Source of the DNA: Brevirhabdus pacifica
GTDB lineage: Bacteria; Pseudomonadota; Alphaproteobacteria; Rhodobacterales; Rhodobacteraceae
Direction of reading: 5' to 3'
Length of the DNA: 64,000 nucleotides
NCBI RefSeq assembly: GCF_002797755.1
Contig: NZ_PGFI01000011.1
Location: forward strand, 744,001 to 808,000
The notes beneath the pieces were generated by a model, which worked only from the letters and a program-made list of their open reading frames with translations, had not been told where the DNA came from and ran no database searches. Both the position numbers and the translations under genes were made by a program. The first letter of the stretch is position 1. Each line of letters opens with the position of its first letter. Positions 41,052-50,309 of this stretch are shown here, one piece after another.

Positions 41052-42991
41052 GCCCGGACCTTGCCGTCGTCGGGCAGGGCGATTTCGCGCAGCTCCAGCT
41101 TGTCCATCATCTCCTGCGCGGCGGCGCGCTGGTCCGAGGGGTAGGCCTCAAGCGGGGGCAGTTCGCCGTAAAGGGCGCGCAGCATGATGTCCCGGGCGAT
41201 CGGCGCCGCCGCGGTCGAACCGCCGCCGCCGTGCTCGACCACCACCGAGACGGCGTAGCGCGGGTTGTCGGCAGGGGCGAAGGCCACGAAGAGGGCGTGG
41301 TCGCGCCGCTCCCACGGCAGGTCCTCGTTGCGGAAGACGCCGCGCGCACGCTCTGCCTTGGAGATGTTGCGCACCTGGCTGGTGCCGGTCTTGCCTGCAA
41401 TCTCCATGCCGTCGGCGGCGATGCGGGTGCGGTAGGCCGTGCCGCGGGTGTTGTTGGAGACCGCGAACATGCCGTTGCGCACGGCCTTGAGCGACCGCTC
41501 CGAGATCCCCAGCTCGGGCCAGGGGCCGCCGGGCTCTTCCTTGCCGTTGACCGATTTGACCAGACGCGGCTGCACCTCGAGGCCCGTTGCGATCCGCGAG
41601 GTCATCACCGCAAGCTGAAGGGGCGAGGCCAGCACGAAACCCTGCCCGATGGCCGAGTTGAGCGTGTCGCCCACCACCCATTCCGCGCCGCGCTGCTCGC
41701 GCTTCCAGGCCTTGGTGGGAGCCAGGCCGCCGTTGACGGCGGACATGGGAATGTCGTGACGCTCGCCCAGGCCCAGGCGGCGGGCCATCTCGCTCATCTT
41801 CTCGATGCCCACCCGCTCGGCCACGTCGTAATAGTAGACGTCGCAGGAGCGCATCAGCGATTCCTTCAGCTTCACCTGCCCGTGGCCCGAGCGTTTCCAG
41901 CAGTGGAAGCGCCGGCCGCCCTTCTCGATCCAGCCCTTGCAATAGACCCGGTCCTCGACGCCGACGACGCCGGCCTCAAGCGCGGCGAGCGCCGTCACCA
42001 TCTTGTAGGTCGAGCCGGGCGGATAGGTGCCCTGCACCGACTTGTTGGCCAGGGGGCGATACTTGTTCTCAGTCAGGGTGCGATAATCGGCGACCGAGAT
42101 GCCGCGCACGAAGAGGTTGGGGTCGAACGAGGGCGTCGAGCCGATCGCCACCAGATCGCCCGAGCGCACGTCCATCACCACCGAAGAGGCGCTTTCCCCC
42201 CTCAGCCGGGCCTGGACGAAGTTCTGAAGACCCGCGTCGATCGTCAGCTGGATGTTGGCGCCGCTTTCGCCTTCCTTGCGGTCCAGCTCGCGCATGACGC
42301 GGCCGACGGCGTTGACCTCGATCCGCTTGAAGCCGGCCTTGCCACGCATCAGATGCTCCAGCCGGTTCTCGGCGCCGGACTTGCCGATCTGGAACTTGGG
42401 GATCTGGAGCAGGGGATCGGGATCCTCAAGCTTGCTCAGGTCATAGTCCGAGACCGGGCCCACGTAGCCGATGATATGGGCGAAATCCTCTTTCATCGGG
42501 TAGTTGCGCGACAGGCCCACGTCGGGGGTGACGCCGGGCAGGGCCGGGGCATTGACGGCGACGCGGGCGATATCCTCCCAGGGCAGGCGGTCGGCGATGG
42601 TGACCGGAACGAAGGAGCTGCGGCGCTTGAGTTCCTTCTCGGCCTTTTCCAGATCCTCGGGACTGAGGCTGATCAGCCGTGACAGCCGCGCCAGCGTGGC
42701 GTCCACGTCGCCGGCATCCTCGCGCACGATGACGATGCGGTAGTTCTGGGCGTTCTCGGCCAGAGCGATGCCGTGGCGGTCGAAGATCAGCCCCCGCGCC
42801 GGCGGCAGCAGGCGCATGTTGATGCGGTTTTCCTCGGCCAGCAGGCGATACTGGTCCGCCTCCTCGACCTGAAGCTGGCGCATGCGCATGGCCAGCACAC
42901 CCAGGAACGCGGCCTGGGCGCCGCCGACGATCAGCCCGCGGCGGGTGATCCGGCTGGCGCTTTCCTTGGTTTCCTTGTGGGACCGTCTCAT
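41048..42991 (-). CDS. mrdA: Penicillin-binding protein 2 (elongation transpeptidase)
   Basis: 647 residues from ATG 42991. It has a membrane anchor near 18-38, a PBP dimerisation domain (RGLIFDRHGIALAEN near 68) and a transpeptidase domain with all three motifs: STYK in PPGSTYKMV, SCD in MRSCDVYYYDV and KTG in AGKTGTSQV. It crosslinks side-wall peptidoglycan with RodA. Its start overlaps the mreD stop. Confidence 0.95.
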   Translation of the reverse strand: MRRSHKETKESASRITRRGLIVGGAQAAFLGVLAMRMRQLQVEEADQYRLLAEENRINMRLLPPARGLIFDRHGIALAENAQNYRIVIVREDAGDVDATLARLSRLISLSPEDLEKAEKELKRRSSFVPVTIADRLPWEDIARVAVNAPALPGVTPDVGLSRNYPMKEDFAHIIGYVGPVSDYDLSKLEDPDPLLQIPKFQIGKSGAENRLEHLMRGKAGFKRIEVNAVGRVMRELDRKEGESGANIQLTIDAGLQNFVQARLRGESASSVVMDVRSGDLVAIGSTPSFDPNLFVRGISVADYRTLTENKYRPLANKSVQGTYPPGSTYKMVTALAALEAGVVGVEDRVYCKGWIEKGGRRFHCWKRSGHGQVKLKESLMRSCDVYYYDVAERVGIEKMSEMARRLGLGERHDIPMSAVNGGLAPTKAWKREQRGAEWVVGDTLNSAIGQGFVLASPLQLAVMTSRIATGLEVQPRLVKSVNGKEEPGGPWPELGISERSLKAVRNGMFAVSNNTRGTAYRTRIAADGMEIAGKTGTSQVRNISKAERARGVFRNEDLPWERRDHALFVAFAPADNPRYAVSVVVEHGGGGSTAAAPIARDIMLRALYGELPPLEAYPSDQRAAAQEMMDKLELREIALPDDGKVRA

Positions 42992-43515
42992 GGGTTGCGG
43001 TTCTCTCTGACAAGGCTTCGGCGGACACCGAAGACATAGTGCGAAAAGGCCAGGACGGCAGGGTAGGCGATGACCGTGACCGCGATGAACATCAGATCGT
43101 TTATCAGCGGCGGGATCGGCACGGCGGCAATCGCAAGGACGACCCGGTTGGCCAGGATGATCCCCGCGATTGTGACAGACGCAAGCGCCCATTCAAGGGT
43201 TGCCGTCATCTCGATCCCGCGACCGGTCCGTGAGCGCATGAACTCGGTCCCCAGTATCACCAGCGCGGTCCACAGCCCCGGCGGCCGCATCAGCAGGAAG
43301 TCGGTCAGCAGGAAGACCCCGCCAATGAGGGCGACGGGCACGTACTCGGGGTTGCGGGCCGTCCAGACGAGCGCCAGGCACAGCAACAGGTCCGGCCCCG
43401 CCAGCACCTTCGGGCCGCTGTCCAGGGGCAGCAGCCGCAGGTAGAGGATCACGACCGTCAGCCCCAGGAAGGCAAAGCGGTAGACCCACCGCCGGTTCTG
43501 GCGCGGATCAGCCAT
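42988..43515 (-). CDS. mreD: Rod-shape determining protein MreD
   Basis: 175 residues, strongly hydrophobic with about five membrane segments, from ATG 43515. Sequence conservation in MreD is weak, but size, topology and position between mreC and mrdA make the call secure. It overlaps mreC by 8 bp and mrdA by 4 bp. Confidence 0.85.
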   Translation of the reverse strand: MADPRQNRRWVYRFAFLGLTVVILYLRLLPLDSGPKVLAGPDLLLCLALVWTARNPEYVPVALIGGVFLLTDFLLMRPPGLWTALVILGTEFMRSRTGRGIEMTATLEWALASVTIAGIILANRVVLAIAAVPIPPLINDLMFIAVTVIAYPAVLAFSHYVFGVRRSLVRENRNP

Positions 43516-44488
43516 CGGCCGGGGTCTGGGGTGTCGCCGGCGAGGCCGCGGTGGGATCGCCCGCCGCGGTCGTTCCGGCATCGGGATCGGGCGCGTCGGC
43601 GCTTGGCAGGAAGGGGCCGGTGCCCGCGCCCTGGGGGATCAGCAGCATGCCTTCGCCCTCGACCGGCTCGGTCCGGTGGGAGCGCAGGACGCGCAGGAAT
43701 TCAAGCCGCTCGTAATCGGCCGAAAGGCGCACGCGCAGGCGGCCGTCGCGGGTCTGGGCGACCTGTCCGACCAGCAGGCCGGCGGGGAAGATGCCGCCAT
43801 CGCCGGAACTTACGACCCGGTCGCCCGGGCGCACCAGCTCAGGGCTTTCCAGGAAGGATACCAAGGGGTTGGCGGTGCCATCGCCGGCCAGGATCGCGCG
43901 CTGCCCCGAGGGTTGGACGGTGATCGGGATGCGGCTGTTGGAATCGGTCAGCAGGATCACCCGGGCGGTGTTGCGCCCCACGCCTGCGATCCGCCCCACC
44001 AAGCCCAGCCCGTCCATCGTGGCCCAGCCGTCCATCAGCCCGTCGCGGCTGCCGATGTTCAACAGCACCGACTGGCGGAACGGGGAGCCGCTGTCGGCCA
44101 GCACGACGCCGGTGACATAGGTCAGTTTGGGGTCAAGCTGGACGTTGTTGAGATCGAGCAGCTTGGCGTTCTTCTGTTCAAGCTGAAGCGCGGCTTCCTT
44201 CCAGGCCTTCATCTGCTGCAACTCGCGCCGCAGTTCCTGGTTCTGTTCGTAGATGCGGGTGTAGGAGCGGAAGCCATCCAGCATTCGGGCGGCGCCGGTC
44301 ACCGGCTCCAGCGCCCATTCGAAGCTGGGGATGACGCGGTCCACCAACTGGGCGCGGAAACGCTCCACCCGGGGGCTGTCGATGCGCCACAGCATGAACA
44401 GTCCGAAAAGCGCAAACACCACCAGCCCGATCACGATCCTGCGGACCGGCCGGGCGTATTGCGGCTTTCGTCTGCGTTCCTGAACCAC
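43508..44488 (-). CDS. mreC: Rod-shape determining protein MreC
   Basis: 326 residues from GTG 44488, chosen because AGGAG lies 8 bases upstream; a TTG at 44494 is too close to that site. A membrane helix near 20-38, a coiled coil (YEQNQELRRELQQMKAWKEAALQLEQKN near 80-108) and beta domains (VLLNIGSRDGLMDG near 140) follow. The C-terminus (about 285-326) is a disordered Pro/Ala/Thr tail. It scaffolds the elongasome in the periplasm. Confidence 0.92.
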   Translation of the reverse strand: MVQERRRKPQYARPVRRIVIGLVVFALFGLFMLWRIDSPRVERFRAQLVDRVIPSFEWALEPVTGAARMLDGFRSYTRIYEQNQELRRELQQMKAWKEAALQLEQKNAKLLDLNNVQLDPKLTYVTGVVLADSGSPFRQSVLLNIGSRDGLMDGWATMDGLGLVGRIAGVGRNTARVILLTDSNSRIPITVQPSGQRAILAGDGTANPLVSFLESPELVRPGDRVVSSGDGGIFPAGLLVGQVAQTRDGRLRVRLSADYERLEFLRVLRSHRTEPVEGEGMLLIPQGAGTGPFLPSADAPDPDAGTTAAGDPTAASPATPQTPADG

Positions 44489-44522
44489 CGCCAATTCTCC
44501 TGGAGGGGGCTACGCCGGGTGT

Positions 44523-45560
<1,038 letters not shown>

Positions 45561-45892
45561 CTAGCGATTTTTCCCGTAATTTCCCTGTGCCTGTATCCGC
45601 TACGGTTCCGTATCGGGCCCTTCGGCTTATAGGCAAGGGGCGATGCCGGGGAAAGGCCCCACGGCTGCAAACGTCAGCGTCTTTTCGCCAAAACCGGGCT
45701 TGTTCGCCCGAAAACCACGCGGTGGGGGCAAATTGCCCTTTCGCGGACATCGCTCCGGCGGCTTCCCGCCGCCATCGCGCCCTTTCGGCGCCATGCCCGA
45801 GACGCCTGAACTGGGCGCACGGGCGGGCAGGGAGCCGGGTCGGTCAGGAAGATGTTTGCGCCCGCCGCGGGGCGGGCGCAAGGGGGCTCGGA
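45561..45892. other. mreB upstream region
   Basis: 332 bp between leuA and mreB, both on the - strand. The part next to leuA holds a strong terminator, and the rest (about 290 bp) is the mreB leader and promoter region. No small gene with a ribosome site is supported. Confidence 0.5.
45856..45881 (-). terminator. Terminator after leuA
   Basis: A perfect 11-bp stem (TTGCGCCCGCC / GGCGGGCGCAA) with a four-base loop starts 11 bases past the leuA stop. Confidence 0.7.
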
Positions 45893-47467
45893 TCAGTTCG
45901 CGTCGAGATAGTTGACGGTCTTCACGTCCGAGTCAGGGGCCGATTTCTCGCGCCGCACCAGCAAGCGGTTGAGCGCGTTGACATAGGCCCGGGCCGAAGC
46001 CACGACCGTGTCGGTATCCGCCGACTGTCCGGTGACGATGCGGCCGTTCTCCTCCATCCGCACGCTGACGGTGGCCTGGGCGTCGGTGCCCTCGGTCACG
46101 GCGTGCACCTGGTAAAGCTGAAGCCGCGCCTCGTGCGAGAAAAGCTGCTTCACCGCGTTGAAGGTGGCGTCGACCGGGCCGTCGCCGGTGGCGGTGACCT
46201 CGTGGTCCTCGCCATCAATCGTCAGAACAAGCTCCGCCGTCTGGGGCGACTGGGTGCCGCAGACCACGCGCAGGAATTTCACCTGGATGCGGTCCTGGGT
46301 TTCGTCGGCCTGGTCGCGCATGAGGGCCAGGAGGTCGTCGTCGTAGACCTCCTTCTTGCGGTCAGCGAGGGCCTTGAACCGCACGAAGACATCCTTGAGC
46401 TGGTTGTCGGCCAGATCAAAACCCAACTCGGACAGCTTGGAGCGGAGCGCGGCCCGCCCGGAGTGCTTGCCCATGACGATGTTGGTTTCCTTCAGGCCCA
46501 CGTCGGCGGGGCGCATGATCTCGAACGTCTCGGCATTCTTGAGCATGCCGTCCTGGTGGATGCCCGATTCATGAGCAAAGGCGTTCTTGCCGACGATGGC
46601 CTTGTTGAATTGCACCGGGAAGCCCGAGACCGTCGCCACCCGCCGCGAGATCGCCATCAGCTTGGTGCTGTCGACGCCGGTGGTGAAGGGCATGATGTCG
46701 CCGCGCACGCGCAGGGCCATCACCACCTCTTCCAGGGCGGTGTTGCCAGCCCGCTCGCCAAGCCCGTTGATGGTGCATTCGATCTGGCGTGCGCCACCCT
46801 CGACGGCGGCCAGGGCGTTGGCCGTCGCCATGCCCAGGTCGTTGTGACAGTGGGTGGCAAAAACCACCTCGTCGGCGCCGGGGACCTTCTCGATCAGCAT
46901 GCGGATCAGCTCGGCGCTTTCGCGCGGCGCGGTATAGCCCACGGTGTCGGGGATGTTGATCGTGGTGGCGCCTGCCTTGATCGCGGTCTCGACCACGCGG
47001 CAGAGGTAATCCTCCTCGGTGCGGGTGGCGTCCATGGGCGACCATTGCACGTTGTCGCACAGGTTGCGCGCGTGGGTGACGGTCTGGTGGATGCGCTCGA
47101 CCATCTCGTCCTGGGTCAGGTTGGGGATGGCCCGGTGCAGCGGCGAGGTGCCGATAAAGGTGTGGATGCGGGGGCGGGCCGCGTGACGCACGGCCTCCCA
47201 GCAGCGGTCGATGTCGCCGATATTGGCGCGGGAAAGGCCGCAGATCACGGCATTGCGCGAGGCACGGGCGATCTCGCTGACGGCCTTGAAATCCCCTTCC
47301 GAGGCGATGGGGAAGCCGGCCTCGATGATGTCGACGCCCATCTCGTCCAGCATCGACGCGATCTCGAGCTTTTCGGCATGGGACATGGTGGCGCCGGGCG
47401 ATTGCTCGCCGTCGCGCAAGGTGGTGTCGAAGATCAATACGCGGTCGCGTTCGGTCGATTGTGTCAT
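45893..47467 (-). CDS. leuA: 2-isopropylmalate synthase
   Basis: 524 residues. The N-terminal HMGL-like barrel has IFDTTLRDGEQSPGATM near 11-27 and the metal HxH in ATHCHNDLGMA near 205. The C-terminal LeuA allosteric domain (about 390-520) is present, so leucine feedback is expected. It makes the first committed intermediate of leucine synthesis from 2-ketoisovalerate and acetyl-CoA. A leucine-rich leader peptide and hairpins upstream indicate attenuation control. Confidence 0.95.
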   Translation of the reverse strand: MTQSTERDRVLIFDTTLRDGEQSPGATMSHAEKLEIASMLDEMGVDIIEAGFPIASEGDFKAVSEIARASRNAVICGLSRANIGDIDRCWEAVRHAARPRIHTFIGTSPLHRAIPNLTQDEMVERIHQTVTHARNLCDNVQWSPMDATRTEEDYLCRVVETAIKAGATTINIPDTVGYTAPRESAELIRMLIEKVPGADEVVFATHCHNDLGMATANALAAVEGGARQIECTINGLGERAGNTALEEVVMALRVRGDIMPFTTGVDSTKLMAISRRVATVSGFPVQFNKAIVGKNAFAHESGIHQDGMLKNAETFEIMRPADVGLKETNIVMGKHSGRAALRSKLSELGFDLADNQLKDVFVRFKALADRKKEVYDDDLLALMRDQADETQDRIQVKFLRVVCGTQSPQTAELVLTIDGEDHEVTATGDGPVDATFNAVKQLFSHEARLQLYQVHAVTEGTDAQATVSVRMEENGRIVTGQSADTDTVVASARAYVNALNRLLVRREKSAPDSDVKTVNYLDAN

Positions 47468-47515
47468 CGGAATTCTCTTTGGTTGTCCTTAGCGGTTGTC
47501 ACCGGCGCTGATACC

Positions 47516-47551
47516 CCTCTGAGCGGTCGCGCCGATAGGCACGCTCAGAGG
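47516..47551 (-). promoter_or_regulatory. Attenuator-type stem-loop in the leuA leader
   Basis: A perfect 10-bp stem CCTCTGAGCG / CGCTCAGAGG (16-base loop) overlaps the stop codon of the leader peptide. A second pairing, CCTTAGC inside the leucine-codon end of the leader with GCTAAGG near 47489, could enclose it. A ribosome stalled on Leu codons would block both pairings. No long U-run follows the stem, so control may act on termination or on ribosome access. Confidence 0.6.
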
Positions 47552-47646
47552 CGGCTAAGGAGAAGCAGCAGTGCCAGACCGGGGACGCCGGGGGCGCCTT
47601 GCGCGGAACGCGCGGTCATCGTGTTTATGGCAGTGGCACACTTCAT
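47545..47646 (-). CDS. leuL: Leucine leader peptide controlling leuA
   Basis: A 33-residue frame (ATG 47646; ATG 47619 would give 24 residues) ends in PGLALLLLLSRL, with seven Leu among the last ten residues. The stop lies in the attenuator stem and 78 bp ahead of leuA. No Shine-Dalgarno site precedes either ATG. A CATAAA box ends six bases before ATG 47646, so the transcript may start at the ATG itself and be leaderless, as in known alphaproteobacterial trp leaders. High leucine would let translation finish and shut leuA down. Confidence 0.7.
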   Translation of the reverse strand: MKCATAINTMTARSAQGAPGVPGLALLLLLSRL

Positions 47647-47703
47647 GGGAGTTTTATGGAGCGCGGGGGCGAAAAGATAAAGTGCTTTCTCGACCCGGGA
47701 TCG

Positions 47704-48498
47704 TCACAGCAGCCCCAACTCCCCGTCGGTGGCGATACGGTCATACTTGTCCCGGGGCGGCATCGGGCGATCGCGCCAATCGGGATCGAACGTGAAGGAC
47801 GAGCGGCTGCGCCCCTCGGGCAGGGCGCCGTTGCCGGATCCGACCGCGTAGTCATAGTAGAGCTTGTTGATCTCCTCGGCGCTGACCTGCTGGGCCGCCG
47901 GGTGATCCATGCAGGCCTGACGCCAGCGGGCGACGCGGTCGTACTCGGGCCCTTGGGGCAGGGTGAACCCCTCGTAATATTCCAGGAAGACAAAGCGCCA
48001 GAACATCGGGGTGTAGACCGCCTCGGCCAACCCGAAGTCCTCGAACAGAAAAGTCCCCCCGGGGTTGTGGCGCATCAGGAAGGCGTTGAGCCAGCGGTAG
48101 GGCTCCAGCATCGCCTCGCGGAATTCGGGAAGGCGGTCGCGGTCGCGGTTCATCACGAAGCGATAGCCGGCCATGGTAAACGCGCCTTCGCGCGTGATCA
48201 TCAACCGCTCGACCGCGCGCTCGAAGGGGTCGGTGCGGGCGACGGGGCGCTCGGGCAGCGTTTCGTCGAAATAGCGCAGCAGCACCATGCTTTCCTTCAA
48301 TGCCCGCCCGTCGCCCAGATCCAGCACCGGCAGGGCGGTCGTGCCGCCCGTCAGCTCCAGAAGCCAGTCGGGCCGGGGGCGCGTGATGTCGATGGTGTTG
48401 AAGTCGACGGCATCGCGGCGGCCCTTCAGCTCCAGCAGGATTTCAAGCCGCTGGGAAAAGGGGCAGACGGGAATGTGGTGCAGGGTGGGGCGGGTCAT
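47704..48498 (-). CDS. Glutathione S-transferase family protein
   Basis: 264 residues from ATG 48498. The thioredoxin-like N-domain starts LHHIPVCPFSQRLEILLELKG (residues 5-25) with a possible catalytic Cys in CPFS, and has TTALPVLDLGDGRALKES near 53-70. A helical C-domain follows. The terminal 45 residues are an extra polar extension. Substrate unknown. It lies downstream of the MORN gene on the same strand with about 90 bp between. Confidence 0.82.
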   Translation of the reverse strand: MTRPTLHHIPVCPFSQRLEILLELKGRRDAVDFNTIDITRPRPDWLLELTGGTTALPVLDLGDGRALKESMVLLRYFDETLPERPVARTDPFERAVERLMITREGAFTMAGYRFVMNRDRDRLPEFREAMLEPYRWLNAFLMRHNPGGTFLFEDFGLAEAVYTPMFWRFVFLEYYEGFTLPQGPEYDRVARWRQACMDHPAAQQVSAEEINKLYYDYAVGSGNGALPEGRSRSSFTFDPDWRDRPMPPRDKYDRIATDGELGLL

Positions 48499-48587
48499 GG
48501 CGGCCTTCGGCGGATCTGGGAATGCGCGCCCATTCTGCCCGGGCAGGGGCCGATTGACCACCCCGCGCTGGCCGGGAGAAGGCGGCG

Positions 48588-50168
48588 TTACTGGCCGGCG
48601 GTGGGGTCGCTGTCGTCGCCCCCGGCACGCTCGTCCCCGTCGGGGGCGTCGGTGACCGCATCGGTCCCGGCACCCGTCGCCTCGCCGCCCGTGGCATCGG
48701 GGGCAGGGGTGCGGGCGGTCTCGTCCTCGCGCTCCAGCGCGCCGTTGGTCCAGTCGCCGGTGCGGGTCTCGCCGCTGGCATAGCGCATGGTGCCGTTGCC
48801 CGAGCGCTTTCCCTGCTCGAACATGCCCTCGTAGACATCGCCATTCGCATAGGTCGCGATGCCCTCGCCGTGGATCTCGCCGTTCTTCCACTGGCCGACA
48901 TAATTGAACCCGTCGGGCATCGAGATCGAGCCCTGGCCCTCGCGCTGGCCGGCCTTGAAGCCGCCGACGTAGACGGTGCCGTCGGCATAGGTGGCGGTGC
49001 CCTCGCCCTCGCGCAGGCCGTTCACCCAATCCCCCTCGTAGCGGTAGCCGTCCGAGTAGGTCATCACACCCTTGCCGTGGTTCTTGGCGTTGCGGAACTC
49101 GCCGGTATAGACCAGCCCGTTCTCGTAGGTGGCGGTGCCTTCGCCTTCGATCACGCCGGCGACCCAGTCGCCTTCATAGGTTGAACCGTCGGGGTAGGTG
49201 ATGCGCCCCTTGCCGTGAGCCAGGTCGTCCTTGAACGCGCCCTCGTAGACGGAGCCGTCGGGATAGGTGACCTTGCCCTCGCCCTGGATGCGGCCGTCGA
49301 CCCAGTCGCCGGTGTAGACATAGCTGTCGCCGCCCCGGAAGGTGCCGGTGCCGTTGCGCTGATCGGCGGCGAACTCGCCCTCGTAGGTGTCGCCGTTGGC
49401 ATAGGTGACCTTGCCCTGGCCCTGGCGCTCTCCGTTGACCAACTGGCCCTCGTAGATGTCGCCGTTGGACTGGGTCAGCACGCCGGTGCCGTTGATCTGC
49501 CCGTCCTTCCACTCGCCGTCGTAGATCAGCCCGTCGGGCATCACCAGCTTGCCCTTGCCCTCAAGCTGGCCGCCGACCAGCTCGCCCTCGTAGGTGGAGC
49601 CGTCGGGATAGGTGATGGTGCCGCGACCGTCCTTGACGCCGTTCACCCAGCGCCCGCTGTAGCGGTAGCCGCTGGGCGCCTGCATCGTGCCCATGCCGTG
49701 GTGCAGCTTGTTGAGGAACTCGCCCTCGTAGCGCACGCCGTTGGCGTATTCGGCGATGCCCTTGCCGTTGATCTTGCCGTCGACCCATTCGCCCTCGAAC
49801 GTGCCGCCGTCGGCGAAGGTGATCTTGCCGAAACCGTGAGGTTTGCCCTTCTCGAAGCTGCCGACATAGACGGAGCCGTTGGGAAAGCGCGCGGTGCCCT
49901 GGCCCTTGATCTCGCCGTCGACCCAGTCGCCCACGTATTCGTAGCCGTTGGGCAGCCGGTAGGTGCCGCGCCCGTTCTGCTTGCCGTCCTTGAAGGTGCC
50001 TTCGTAGACGCCGCCGTCGTCATACTGCTTGGTGACGACCTCGCCCGACTGGGCGTCCGAGCTGGTGGCCGTCAACTGGGCCAGCGCGAAGCCGACGGCC
50101 ACGGCCAGGGCGAAGGGACGCAGAACCCCGGGCCGGGATCCGATACTCAGGTGGCCTTTTCGGAACAT
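48588..50168 (-). CDS. Secreted MORN-repeat protein (about 19 repeats)
   Basis: 526 residues. A signal or anchor segment (FALAVAVGFALAQLTATSSDA) is followed by about 18 full MORN repeats plus one degenerate repeat from about 50 to 480, each 23 residues with the pattern YxGxW/F...G.G...YxxG, then an acidic Asp/Gly/Ala/Thr tail. MORN repeats often bind lipid or act as scaffolds. The repeats alternate between W-type and F/L-type. It is divergent from nadE. Function unknown. Confidence 0.88.
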   Translation of the reverse strand: MFRKGHLSIGSRPGVLRPFALAVAVGFALAQLTATSSDAQSGEVVTKQYDDGGVYEGTFKDGKQNGRGTYRLPNGYEYVGDWVDGEIKGQGTARFPNGSVYVGSFEKGKPHGFGKITFADGGTFEGEWVDGKINGKGIAEYANGVRYEGEFLNKLHHGMGTMQAPSGYRYSGRWVNGVKDGRGTITYPDGSTYEGELVGGQLEGKGKLVMPDGLIYDGEWKDGQINGTGVLTQSNGDIYEGQLVNGERQGQGKVTYANGDTYEGEFAADQRNGTGTFRGGDSYVYTGDWVDGRIQGEGKVTYPDGSVYEGAFKDDLAHGKGRITYPDGSTYEGDWVAGVIEGEGTATYENGLVYTGEFRNAKNHGKGVMTYSDGYRYEGDWVNGLREGEGTATYADGTVYVGGFKAGQREGQGSISMPDGFNYVGQWKNGEIHGEGIATYANGDVYEGMFEQGKRSGNGTMRYASGETRTGDWTNGALEREDETARTPAPDATGGEATGAGTDAVTDAPDGDERAGGDDSDPTAGQ

Positions 50169-50309
50169 GCGGTCGGCTTGCCTCTGGGATTTGACGTCTT
50201 TCGTTGGAGCCTAGTTGAGGGGGGAACGGGTCGCAACGCTTTTGATGCTTGGCGCTTTTCTCTGGGCCGGCTTCTGCGTATAGCACGCGGCACAGCAAAG
50301 AGGATGGTC

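Noticed and set aside
47704-49029. Extended - strand frame making the GST 441 residues long
   Set aside because: The extension is the MORN gene read in a shifted frame; the thioredoxin fold starts at the ATG at 48498.
49215-50309. An open + strand frame that runs in phase into nadE and would extend it to 917 residues
   Set aside because: It is the antisense of the MORN gene. The NadE glutaminase domain begins exactly at the ATG with a ribosome site at 50310, and the extension has no family similarity.
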